From the NCBI GenBank assembly GCA_018610025.1, contig JAHENW010000094.1, positions 1-6,172 on the forward strand: a stretch of DNA of 6,172 nucleotides, given 5' to 3'. Below, one piece after another: positions 1-5,383 of this stretch; position 1 is the stretch's first letter, and each line of letters begins with the position of its first letter. The stretch comes from Thermoplasmatota archaeon. Its GTDB lineage: Archaea > Thermoplasmatota > Thermoplasmata > Halarchaeoplasmatales > Halarchaeoplasmataceae. A program made the position numbers and the translations under genes. The notes under the pieces are model-generated. The model had not been told where the DNA came from and searched no databases. It worked only from the letters and a program-made list of their open reading frames with translations.

Positions 1-41
1 CCTCTGAAGAAGTAGACTACGGTCCCACCTACACTGAACAT
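1..41 (-). CDS. 5' end of an unidentified gene, cut by the left edge
   Basis: Only 13 codons are visible, beginning MFSVGGTVVYFF and continuing off the window, so no function can be assigned. The case for a real gene rests on its upstream signals read on the minus strand. A good ribosome binding site, GAGGT at 53-49, lies 7 nt before the ATG at 41-39. A TATA-like TTTATATT sits about 45 nt further upstream. The hydrophobic start could be the beginning of a membrane segment or simply a buried beta strand. If real, the gene is transcribed divergently from psmB, with the insertion sequence now lodged between them. A chance short open stretch cannot be excluded. Confidence 0.35.
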   Translation of the reverse strand, partial: MFSVGGTVVYFFR

Positions 42-83
42 TCTTTCTACCTCTACTATTTTTTATGTCCTGTGAAATCCGTC

Positions 84-96
84 CCCAATATAAATG
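84..96 (-). promoter_or_regulatory. Putative TATA box of the left-edge gene
   Basis: On the minus strand this reads CATTTATATTGG. Its TTTATAT core is identical to the one in front of aCPSF1. Transcription would start roughly 25 nt downstream, near position 65, giving a leader of about 24 nt that contains the GAGGT ribosome binding site at 53-49. The insertion sequence begins only about 17 bp upstream of this box, close enough to have displaced any upstream activator site. The call is by sequence and spacing alone. Confidence 0.4.
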
Positions 97-112
97 TTTT
101 GGGCGTTGATGA

Positions 113-128
113 GAGGATGTCAACTTAA
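113..128 (+). repeat. Left terminal inverted repeat of the IS (16 bp)
   Basis: GAGGATGTCAACTTAA, an exact reverse complement of positions 804-819. Identity stops on both sides: position 112 does not pair with 820, nor 129 with 803. The transposase stop codon begins at the very next base inward. Confidence 0.9.
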
Positions 129-761
129 TCACCTCGTAAAATGATACATTGTTACGAACGAATCTAGCCATTGTTGAGCTGTCTCAACACTGGCATTATG
201 AGGCCATCGTTTGTAAAACAATTTAATTCTCTGTTTTAGAATTCCAAACCATTGTTCAATCGGATTTCTATTTCCGAATGTCACGTGTTCCCAATCAAGT
301 CCTAACCTGTTCAAAGCAGGTTTGTACCATGGTCCTCCATCCACATAGATTTTAGGATCATTCTTACATTTCTTCAAAGCTTCTTTTATAAAAGCTTGAG
401 CTTCAATTGAAGATCTACCTTGTGATATCCAAACCCTCAATACTTCCCAGCTTTGGATATCAATTGCTGCCCAAACGATATGTTGTTCTCCTTGAATCTT
501 TACTTTAGTTTCGTCAATAGCTATAGCTTCTCTATATTTAGCCTCTAAAGAAAAGATACCATTCGCTTTCTGGTGCCACTCTCTTACCGATTCATAACTG
601 GTCTTTTCAAAACAAGAAACAACAGTGCTAGCTTTTCTTAAAGACAACCCAAAATGATAAAGCAGTATACCTAGGGCTCTAGTTCTCATTTCTTTTCTAT
701 CCCTTTCAAAAACGTTTTTATTCTCTAAAGTCTTAACTAGGTTGGAGAGCATCCCATCCAT
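129..761 (-). CDS. IS6-like DDE transposase
   Basis: A 210-residue transposase that would cut and join the ends of its own element. The N-terminal part (about 25-65) is a helical DNA-binding region with LSLRKAS and SYESVREW. The RNase H-like catalytic core follows. Its likely DDE triad is Asp83 in AIDETKVK, Asp141 in VDGGPWY and Glu169 in RNPIEQWF. The second Asp and the Glu are 27 residues apart, shorter than the roughly 34 of bacterial IS6, but the VDGGPWY...LGL...H.TFGNRN.IE layout matches archaeal members as I know them. No frameshift or internal stop is present. The ATG at 761-759 follows AGGATGGTAAA; a second in-frame ATG three codons on is an alternative start. The start lies inside a hairpin arm (748-790), a possible translational control. 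Confidence 0.88.
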   Translation of the reverse strand: MDGMLSNLVKTLENKNVFERDRKEMRTRALGILLYHFGLSLRKASTVVSCFEKTSYESVREWHQKANGIFSLEAKYREAIAIDETKVKIQGEQHIVWAAIDIQSWEVLRVWISQGRSSIEAQAFIKEALKKCKNDPKIYVDGGPWYKPALNRLGLDWEHVTFGNRNPIEQWFGILKQRIKLFYKRWPHNASVETAQQWLDSFVTMYHFTR

Positions 762-790
762 TTTACCATCCTAAAAACGGATGGGATGCT
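748..790 (-). promoter_or_regulatory. Perfect 12-bp hairpin over the transposase start codon
   Basis: AGCATCCCATCC (748-759) and GGATGGGATGCT (779-790) are exact inverted repeats with a 19-nt loop. In the minus-strand transcript the 3' arm contains most of the transposase start region, including the G of the first ATG and the whole of the second ATG. The loop holds the ribosome-binding-like GGATGG. In RNA transcribed from outside the element, start and binding site would be folded away. On the plus strand the same stem is followed by TTTCTTTTT (790-798), the form of an intrinsic terminator. Fold and geometry are seen; the regulatory role is inferred. Confidence 0.6.
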
Positions 791-792
791 TT

Positions 793-802
793 CTTTTTAA
801 TT
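793..802 (-). promoter_or_regulatory. Putative TATA box of the transposase gene
   Basis: On the minus strand this reads AATTAAAAAG, the only TATA-like stretch between the right terminal repeat and the start codon. A start site about 25 nt downstream would fall near 771, inside the hairpin loop. The element's own transcript would then lack the 5' arm of the hairpin and leave the start codon open. The match to an archaeal TATA box is weak. Confidence 0.35.
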
Positions 803-803
803 C

Positions 804-819
804 TTAAGTTGACATCCTC
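804..819 (-). repeat. Right terminal inverted repeat of the IS (16 bp)
   Basis: TTAAGTTGACATCCTC on the plus strand, the exact reverse complement of the left repeat. It lies just upstream of the transposase promoter region and about 106 bp upstream of the psmB TATA box. Confidence 0.9.
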
Positions 820-924
820 GAGCCAAGAAATGAAAACACATAAATACGAGTGGTATCTTACATTCGGGTGAGTAGTTTTAAGCAGCTATATTGAGATTTA
901 AAACACACTGCTTTAGAGATATGA

Positions 925-933
925 TATATAAAT
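925..933 (+). promoter_or_regulatory. Putative TATA box of psmB
   Basis: TATATAAAT preceded by purine-rich GAGATATGA. A start site about 25 nt downstream falls near 954, leaving a leader of about 10 nt with a GCGTGA ribosome binding site (955-960) before the ATG at 965. This placement overlaps the upstream in-frame ATG at 932 and is the main reason to reject that start. The rest of 820-924 contains no gene that I can see; AGATTTAAAAC near 893-903 is a weaker alternative box. Confidence 0.55.
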
Positions 934-964
934 GGGACTAATTAATGGGACTGAGCGTGAAAAT

Positions 965-1618
965 ATGAATGAAGAGACAAAGAAAGGAACAACCATACTG
1001 GGACTAGTATCCAACGAAGGTGTAGTCATGGCTTCAGAGAAAAGAGCCACAAAGGGACACATGATCTCTCATAAGGACACCAAAAAACTGTTCCAGGTGG
1101 GAGACAATATAGGACTAGCGATCTCGGGCCTTGTTGCCGATGGACAGGCTTTGGCCCGGTATCTTAGCTCGGAGATCGAATTGTACCAGCTTAAAAGGGA
1201 CAAGAAGATGACGGTGAAGGCCGCATCTACTCTCCTATCCAATATGCTCATCGGCCGAAGGATGCTACCTTACTTCGTCGGTCTGGTACTCGGCGGAGTC
1301 GATGATGACGGAGGACACGTGTACTCTTTAGACCTTGCAGGAGGGGCTATAGCCGACGATTATGTAGCCGAGGGTTCCGGCTCCCAGTTCGTTTACGGGG
1401 TGCTGGAAGACCACTATGAAGAGGACATATCTATGGACGAGGCTATCGATCTGTCCATACTCTCATTGTTGATCTCCAGCAGTAGAGACTCGGCTTCAGG
1501 AGACGGCATCTTGATAGGGGAGGTTACGAAGGAGGGATTCGAGACCATAGAGGATGAGGAGATCGATGAGAGGATCTCGAAGATACGGGAAGAGAAATCT
1601 CATCTCCCAGACCTTTAA
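965..1618 (+). CDS. psmB: 20S proteasome beta subunit
   Basis: The proteolytic subunit of the archaeal 20S proteasome, an N-terminal nucleophile threonine protease that forms the two inner heptameric rings and degrades unfolded or tagged proteins fed by ATPases such as PAN or Cdc48. From the ATG at 965 it has 217 residues with an 8-residue propeptide (MNEETKKG) that would be removed autocatalytically to expose Thr1 of TTILGL. In mature numbering Glu17 (MASEKR), Lys33 (DTKKLF), the GSGSQFVYGVL segment and the RDSASG motif with the catalytic Asp are all present, matching the Thermoplasma enzyme closely. An in-frame ATG at 932 would add 11 residues, but it overlaps the TATA box, while 965 has GCGTGA 4 nt upstream. 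The C-terminus carries a slightly long charged tail. It is followed in the same direction by aCPSF1 after 75 bp. No alpha subunit is in the window. Confidence 0.96.
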   Translation: MNEETKKGTTILGLVSNEGVVMASEKRATKGHMISHKDTKKLFQVGDNIGLAISGLVADGQALARYLSSEIELYQLKRDKKMTVKAASTLLSNMLIGRRMLPYFVGLVLGGVDDDGGHVYSLDLAGGAIADDYVAEGSGSQFVYGVLEDHYEEDISMDEAIDLSILSLLISSSRDSASGDGILIGEVTKEGFETIEDEEIDERISKIREEKSHLPDL

Positions 1619-1622
1619 AACC

Positions 1623-1631
1623 CTTTATATT
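1623..1631 (+). promoter_or_regulatory. Putative TATA box of aCPSF1
   Basis: CTTTATATT, 5 bp after the psmB stop codon, with the same TTTATAT core as the box at the left edge. A start near 1652-1655 would give a leader of about 40 nt. The AT-rich 75-bp gap also contains CATATATTG (1633-1641), which could be the box instead. aCPSF1 may therefore be transcribed on its own as well as by read-through from psmB; I see no clear terminator in the gap. Confidence 0.4.
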
Positions 1632-1693
1632 CCATATATTGCATAATTGGTAAAATCTGGAGATAATATTCAATCAACACAAAAGTGACTTTT

Positions 1694-3607
1694 ATGAGCG
1701 TAGAAGACGTTTTAAACAAGGCGAAGAAAGCCGTGGATGAGGTCTTACCCACCACTGCACAGATCACGGATATAGAGTTCGAAGGTTCTGTCATAGTCAT
1801 CTACACCAGAGACCTTGACGCCTTCACAGAAGATTCGCAGATAGTGAAGAAGTTAGCGGAGAAACTCAAAAGGCGGGTATCCATAAGACCAGACCCATCG
1901 CTGTTGGATGATCCCAAGAAGGCGGAGGAAAAGATCCGGGAGATAGTGCCTGAAGAAGCTGATATCAAAGACATGTATTTCAGAGACGATACCGGCGAGG
2001 TCAATATAGAGGCAAAGGCTCCAGGATTGGCTATCGGAAAGCAGGGAAAGATATTGAACGAGATAAAGAGGGAAACGGGATGGGCACCAGAAGTGGTCAG
2101 AGCCCCGCCTATACCTTCGAAGACCATCAAGGATGTAAGGAGCTATCTCAGGACGGTGAGGAGTGAGAGAAAGAAATTTCTGAAGAAATTGGGTAGGAAG
2201 ATAAACAGAGATACCAGGGAGGGAGAAAAGTTCGCGAGGGTCACCGCCCTAGGTGGATACAGGGAGGTGGGAAGAAGTGCTCATCTTCTGCACACGCGGG
2301 ACAGCAAGATATTAGTAGATTGTGGCGTAGATGTTTCCTCTCTAGATGACGGAACGCCATTTTTCAATGCACCTGAACTTTTACCGTTGGATGAAATAGA
2401 CGGCATAGTGCTTACCCACGCACACCTGGACCACAGCGGTCTAATACCGGCTTTATATAAGTACGGTTTTGAAGGACCGGTTTACTGTACACCGCCCACC
2501 CGCGACCTTGCAGCCCTACTCCAACTGGATTATATCAAGGTCGCGGCAGGAGAGGCCAGAGAGCGTCCCTATAAGTCCAATCATATCCGGGAGGCCATAA
2601 TGAGAACCATACCTCTCGAGTACGGGGAAACAACGGACATCGCTCCTGATATACGGCTGACCCTGCACAATGCAGGCCATATCTTGGGTTCATCAGTGGC
2701 CCATATGCATATAGGGGACGGGGATTACAACGTGGTCTTCACCGGCGATATAAAGTTCGACAAGACCTGGTTGTTCAATCAGGCCGTCAATAAATTCCCC
2801 AGGGCCGAAACCGTGGTGATGGAGTCCACCTATGGGGGCTATCACGACCTCCAGCCCAGTCGAAGAGATGCGGTAGAACAGCTCAAAGATATACTTATAC
2901 AGAACCTCAAGGACAGTAAAGGGAAGGTATTGATACCCGTCTTCGCGGTAGGTAGGTCACAGGAGGTCATGTTGGTGATAGAGGAGGCCATGAGGGAAGG
3001 AGATATCCCCGAGAGAAAGGTTTGGCTCGATGGAATGATATGGGAAGCTACAGCGATACATACGGCCTATCCAGAATTTTTGAACAATAAACTGAAGAAG
3101 AAGATATTCCAGGAAGACTCGAATCCCTTCCTCTCAGATATATTCCAACAGGTGGGTAGCATGGACAAAAGGAAGGATATCTGTGACAGTTCGGAACCGT
3201 CGATAGTGCTGGCAACTGCCGGGATGATGAACGGCGGACCGGTACTCGAATACTTCAAAACGTGGGGAGACGATCCCGATTCGTCCATCGTTTTCGTTGG
3301 CTATCAGGCCGAGGGCACCATCGGAGACAAGATACAGAAGGGGTATGATAAATTGACCATGAACGATAACGGTGATACTATAGATATCGACGTGAATATG
3401 AAAGTACATACCTGTGAAGGGTTCTCAGGTCACAGCGACAGGATTCAGCTTCTACACTACGTCAGCAACATGAACCCCAACCCAGAAAGGGTCATCGTGA
3501 GCCACGGTGAGGAAGGTAAGTGTACAAATCTAGCCAGTACTATCTATAAGAAATATGGTATGGAGACCTGGGCTCCGAAAAATCTAGAGACTGTGAGACT
3601 GTACTGA
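1694..3607 (+). CDS. fttA: Archaeal CPSF1-type ribonuclease and transcription termination factor (KH-MBL-beta-CASP)
   Basis: aCPSF1/FttA is a homologue of eukaryotic CPSF73. It cleaves nascent RNA 3' ends and releases RNA polymerase at U-rich sites. From the ATG at 1694 it has 637 residues, normal for the family. An N-terminal KH-like region (about 1-70) precedes a second KH domain with GKQG at 115-118. The metallo-beta-lactamase fold begins near residue 180. Metal ligands are HAHLDH at 242-247, His329 in NAGHILG and Asp352 in FTGD. The beta-CASP motifs are Glu377 (MESTYGG), His580 (GFSGHSD) and His604 (SHGEEG), so the nuclease should be active. A GTG at 1685 lies in frame, but AGTGA at 1684-1688, with ideal spacing to 1694, is better read as the ribosome binding site. 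It follows psmB, a pairing known in other euryarchaea, and converges on rps2 with 7 nt between stop codons. Confidence 0.96.
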   Translation: MSVEDVLNKAKKAVDEVLPTTAQITDIEFEGSVIVIYTRDLDAFTEDSQIVKKLAEKLKRRVSIRPDPSLLDDPKKAEEKIREIVPEEADIKDMYFRDDTGEVNIEAKAPGLAIGKQGKILNEIKRETGWAPEVVRAPPIPSKTIKDVRSYLRTVRSERKKFLKKLGRKINRDTREGEKFARVTALGGYREVGRSAHLLHTRDSKILVDCGVDVSSLDDGTPFFNAPELLPLDEIDGIVLTHAHLDHSGLIPALYKYGFEGPVYCTPPTRDLAALLQLDYIKVAAGEARERPYKSNHIREAIMRTIPLEYGETTDIAPDIRLTLHNAGHILGSSVAHMHIGDGDYNVVFTGDIKFDKTWLFNQAVNKFPRAETVVMESTYGGYHDLQPSRRDAVEQLKDILIQNLKDSKGKVLIPVFAVGRSQEVMLVIEEAMREGDIPERKVWLDGMIWEATAIHTAYPEFLNNKLKKKIFQEDSNPFLSDIFQQVGSMDKRKDICDSSEPSIVLATAGMMNGGPVLEYFKTWGDDPDSSIVFVGYQAEGTIGDKIQKGYDKLTMNDNGDTIDIDVNMKVHTCEGFSGHSDRIQLLHYVSNMNPNPERVIVSHGEEGKCTNLASTIYKKYGMETWAPKNLETVRLY

Positions 3608-3614
3608 CACGGAA

Positions 3615-4244
3615 CTAAATTTCCTGCTCAAAGTCTTCTACCTCGTAATCGAATTCATCCCTGTTCTCTATGTCCTCGTTTATCAGCTTCATCTCTCTAG
3701 CGATGAGCCAGAATACCAGGGCCAGTGCCTTTCTACCTTTATTGTTCGTCGGTATGGCCAGGTCTACGTTATCCAGGGTATTATTGGTATCTACGAGTCC
3801 AACTATCGGTATACCCACATTAACGGACTCCTTCACCGCCTGTCTATCCGCGGCGGGGTCCACTACCACGATTACCTCTGGTTCGATGAAGTTATCAAGG
3901 GATGGATTGGTGAGTGTTCCCGGAATGAACCTTCCTGCCAGGGACATCGTCCCCATGATGTCTGAGAACCGCTCGATTGGTTTTTTGCCGTACTGCCTCG
4001 CAGAGACGAGTAAGATCCTTTCCGGCGGGTATTGAGATAGGAAATTGGCGGTGGTAGATATACGGTTGTCCGCTTTATCTATATCTAGAACGTACAAGCC
4101 GTCGTCCCTTACCTTGAATATGAACGGTTCCATGTCTGCACTTTTCTGCTGGGTACCGATGTGAACACCTGAGGTCAGGTAGGTATCCTCTGGGATCAAC
4201 TTGTCCTCTTCGTCCTCTATCTGACTTTCCTCTGCTTCTGCCAT
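3615..4244 (-). CDS. rps2: 30S ribosomal protein S2 (uS2)
   Basis: Ribosomal protein uS2 of the small subunit, 209 residues, the normal size for archaea. Recognisable blocks are TSGVHIGTQ with [10 protein letters not shown] (about 24-44), the GLYVLDIDK segment, [11 protein letters not shown] with [12 protein letters not shown] (about 128-155) and the closing [17 protein letters not shown]. An acidic, glutamate-rich N-terminal extension of about 18 residues and an acidic C-terminal tail are typical of archaeal and eukaryotic forms. The ATG lies 2 nt after the rpoK stop codon, with its AGGGAG ribosome binding site inside the last codons of rpoK, so the two are cotranscribed and probably translationally coupled. 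rpoK-rps2 is part of the widespread archaeal ribosomal protein/RNA polymerase cluster; the usual partners rpl13, rps9 and rpoN are not seen upstream here. No clear terminator lies between its stop and aCPSF1. Confidence 0.97.
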   Translation of the reverse strand: MAEAEESQIEDEEDKLIPEDTYLTSGVHIGTQQKSADMEPFIFKVRDDGLYVLDIDKADNRISTTANFLSQYPPERILLVSARQYGKKPIERFSDIMGTMSLAGRFIPGTLTNPSLDNFIEPEVIVVVDPAADRQAVKESVNVGIPIVGLVDTNNTLDNVDLAIPTNNKGRKALALVFWLIAREMKLINEDIENRDEFDYEVEDFEQEI

Positions 4245-4246
4245 TG

Positions 4247-4426
4247 TTAATTCTCCCTGATAACGGATATGGGGATCACACCCTTTTCGTATTCCTTTAT
4301 TGCCACGTCCACTGGGTCCAGTATATCTTCGGACATCTCGATCAATGGAGGCGCGCCCATGGACAGCTGGAGAGACCTCGCACCGATGATCCTCGCTTTC
4401 TCAAATCGGGTATGTTCCTCTGTCAT
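4247..4426 (-). CDS. rpoK: DNA-directed RNA polymerase subunit K (Rpo6)
   Basis: Small assembly subunit of archaeal RNA polymerase, homologous to eukaryotic Rpb6 and bacterial omega. It clamps the largest subunit. From the ATG at 4426 it has 59 residues, close to the usual 55-60. The family signature [21 protein letters not shown] runs through residues 6-26, and the C-terminal half ends in the typical [13 protein letters not shown] at 4441 lies in frame and would add 5 residues, but it belongs to the sequence GTGGGAG that serves as ribosome binding site (GGGAG 7 nt before the ATG). A TATA box at 4466-4458 would start transcription close to 4436, which also excludes the GTG. rps2 follows after 2 nt. 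Confidence 0.94.
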   Translation of the reverse strand: MTEEHTRFEKARIIGARSLQLSMGAPPLIEMSEDILDPVDVAIKEYEKGVIPISVIREN

Positions 4427-4457
4427 TTTGTTATCTCCCACTTCAAAAAAGAATACA

Positions 4458-4466
4458 GTTATAAGC
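4458..4466 (-). promoter_or_regulatory. Putative TATA box of the rpoK-rps2 operon
   Basis: On the minus strand GCTTATAAC preceded by the A-rich AACAAAAA, a good archaeal TATA box with a BRE-like upstream element. The predicted start near 4436 gives a leader of about 10 nt that still contains GGAG. It implies that rpoK-rps2 has its own promoter and need not depend on ubaA transcription. Confidence 0.55.
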
Positions 4467-4481
4467 TTTTTGTTTGTTCTC

Positions 4482-4505
4482 CCTTTTTCCTCGCCGACAA
4501 AAAGG
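4482..4505 (-). terminator. Possible terminator downstream of ubaA
   Basis: Twenty-five bases after the ubaA stop, the minus strand reads CCTTTTT, a 10-nt GC-rich loop, then AAAAAGG: a 7-bp inverted repeat whose first arm is a U5 run. Archaeal termination mainly uses U-tracts with or without a hairpin, so the TTTTT could end ubaA transcripts before the rpoK promoter. The stem is short and AT-rich, so this is weak evidence. Confidence 0.3.
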
Positions 4506-4529
4506 TTTATTGTATATCCCTGTTTCTCT

Positions 4530-5273
4530 TCAGGCCAAGAATTCGAATTCTCTCTCCTGACATGTCTTACAGTCCTCGTCTCTCGCCACTTCAGTAAGAT
4601 CGTATTCGTTCTCCCAAAAGTCTATAGTGAGCATCTCTTCCCGCATGTTATTTCCTGTGATATATTTGACCGCTTCGGTCGCCGCGATCTCGCCCATCAC
4701 CTTGGGCAGGGAGAAGAGGATGCCGGCACTCTCGCACGATTCCATAGAATCGGGGTCCGGAACCTCAGAGAGGAAACACCTGAGACAGGGTCCCTCGCCA
4801 GGTATTATGTTCAGGGACATGCCATAGGTCTGCAGGACGGCGGTATATATCCATGGTTTATCCAACTTGACGCAGGCATCATTGATGACGAACCGGGTCT
4901 GGATATTGTCCGTGGCATCGAGGACTATATCCGCCCTTTTCAGGCTATCGACAGCGTTCTTCGGTTTCAAACGGAGGAATTCAGTCACTATCTTTACGTT
5001 TGAATTTATATCTTCCAGTCTTCTCTGGGCCACCTCTGCCTTCTTTTCTCCGACATCTTTTTCATCGTAAAGGTTCTGGCGCTGTAGGTTAGACATCTCC
5101 ACCGTATCGTCATCCATGATGATGACCGTGCCCACACCGCATCTCACCAGTGCGTCGGACATGGTCGAGCCTAGCCCTCCAAGACCAACAATGGCTACTG
5201 TACCATCCTTGATCTTCTCCTGTCCCTTCTGGCCTATGGCCGGTAGAACGGTATGTCTAGAGTAGCGGTTCAT
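4530..5273 (-). CDS. ubaA: E1-like ubiquitin-like-protein activating enzyme (ThiF/MoeB/UbaA family)
   Basis: Adenylates the C-terminal glycine of small beta-grasp proteins. In haloarchaea the single UbaA serves both protein modification by SAMPs and sulfur transfer for molybdopterin and tRNA thiolation; the same dual role is inferred here. The 247 residues show RYSRH at 3-7, the nucleotide-binding GLGGLG at 30-35, the acidic DDD at 54-56, NLQRQ at 62-66, Lys77/78 and DATDN at 119-123. Zinc-binding pairs are Cys163/Cys166 (CLRC) and Cys235/Cys238 (CKTC). Cys180 in ESCESAG aligns with the catalytic cysteine region of MoeB-type enzymes. There is no C-terminal rhodanese domain, as usual in archaea. 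The ATG at 5273 has GAGTGA 7 nt upstream. It lies 88 bp upstream of the rpoK GTG in the same direction. No SAMP, moaD or thiS gene is visible, so its partner is unknown; MoeB or ThiF/HesA would be alternative names. Confidence 0.88.
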   Translation of the reverse strand: MNRYSRHTVLPAIGQKGQEKIKDGTVAIVGLGGLGSTMSDALVRCGVGTVIIMDDDTVEMSNLQRQNLYDEKDVGEKKAEVAQRRLEDINSNVKIVTEFLRLKPKNAVDSLKRADIVLDATDNIQTRFVINDACVKLDKPWIYTAVLQTYGMSLNIIPGEGPCLRCFLSEVPDPDSMESCESAGILFSLPKVMGEIAATEAVKYITGNNMREEMLTIDFWENEYDLTEVARDEDCKTCQEREFEFLA

Positions 5274-5295
5274 ATGTCCTTCACTCGTTACTATC

Positions 5296-5307
5296 TAATT
5301 ATAATTT
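5296..5307 (-). promoter_or_regulatory. Putative TATA box of ubaA
   Basis: On the minus strand AATTATAATT preceded by CAAAAA, a good TATA/BRE combination. The box lies about 29 nt before the ATG, so transcription would begin within a few bases of the start codon. Either the transcript is nearly leaderless or another start site is used, since the GAGTGA motif at 5286-5281 would need a leader of at least 13 nt to be included. Confidence 0.45.
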
Positions 5308-5320
5308 TTTGATATGATGA

Positions 5321-5340
5321 GAGTTAAGGAGAGTTAGGGA
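5321..5340 (+). repeat. Tandem 10-bp repeat between divergent promoters
   Basis: GAGTTAAGGA followed directly by GAGTTAGGGA, two 10-bp units differing at one base. The repeat sits between the ubaA TATA box (5296-5307) and the presumed promoter of the membrane-protein gene (about 5353-5360). One-helical-turn spacing would place two bound protein subunits on the same DNA face, so it may be an operator, but two copies of such a short unit could arise by chance. Confidence 0.4.
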
Positions 5341-5352
5341 AGGAAACAAAAA

Positions 5353-5360
5353 GAATAAAC
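5353..5360 (+). promoter_or_regulatory. Possible TATA box of the membrane-protein gene
   Basis: GAATAAAC after the A-rich AAACAAAAA. Its centre is about 27 nt upstream of the ATG at 5384, the distance expected for a leaderless archaeal transcript. The match to a TATA box is modest. TTTATTAGG at 5370-5378 is also TATA-like but too close to the ATG. Confidence 0.3.
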
Positions 5361-5383
5361 CTCGTTGAATTTATTAGGGAACG

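Larger units (their letters stand above)
113..819 (-). mobile_element. IS6-like insertion sequence, about 707 bp, apparently intact
   Basis: Perfect 16-bp terminal inverted repeats (GAGGATGTCAACTTAA at 113-128 and its reverse complement at 804-819) bracket a single transposase gene on the minus strand. The element is very compact: the transposase stop codon at 131-129 directly abuts the left repeat. Size, single gene and DDE transposase type fit the IS6 family as found in archaea. The element is visibly richer in A and T than the genes to its right. No direct target duplication is recognisable: the outer 8 bp are GTTGATGA on the left and GAGCCAAG on the right, whereas IS6 elements normally duplicate 8 bp. 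This suggests recombination between copies, a later deletion, or slightly misplaced ends. Because repeats and reading frame are intact, the element may still be mobile. Confidence 0.85.

Noticed and set aside
3..128. Plus-strand open stretch reading into the left IS repeat, with a TAA at 126-128
   Set aside because: It has no visible start, no recognisable protein features, and it overlaps a better set of minus-strand start signals (TATA, GAGGT, ATG). An open run of 42 codons in a short stretch is easily chance.
876..916. Inverted repeat AAGCAG/CTGCTT upstream of psmB
   Set aside because: Only 6 bp of perfect pairing around a 22-nt loop; not distinguishable from chance in AT-rich intergenic DNA.
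3670..4035. Plus-strand open frame of 121 codons
   Set aside because: Entirely antisense to rps2, whose family match is unambiguous.
4539..4550. Palindromic doubled GAATTC
   Set aside because: It encodes Glu-Phe-Glu-Phe near the C-terminus of UbaA and is explained by coding sequence.
4269..5003. Long plus-strand open frame of 244 codons opposite rpoK and ubaA
   Set aside because: It lies antisense to two confidently identified genes and crosses the gap between them. Its product has no family features; it is a shadow of the minus-strand coding.
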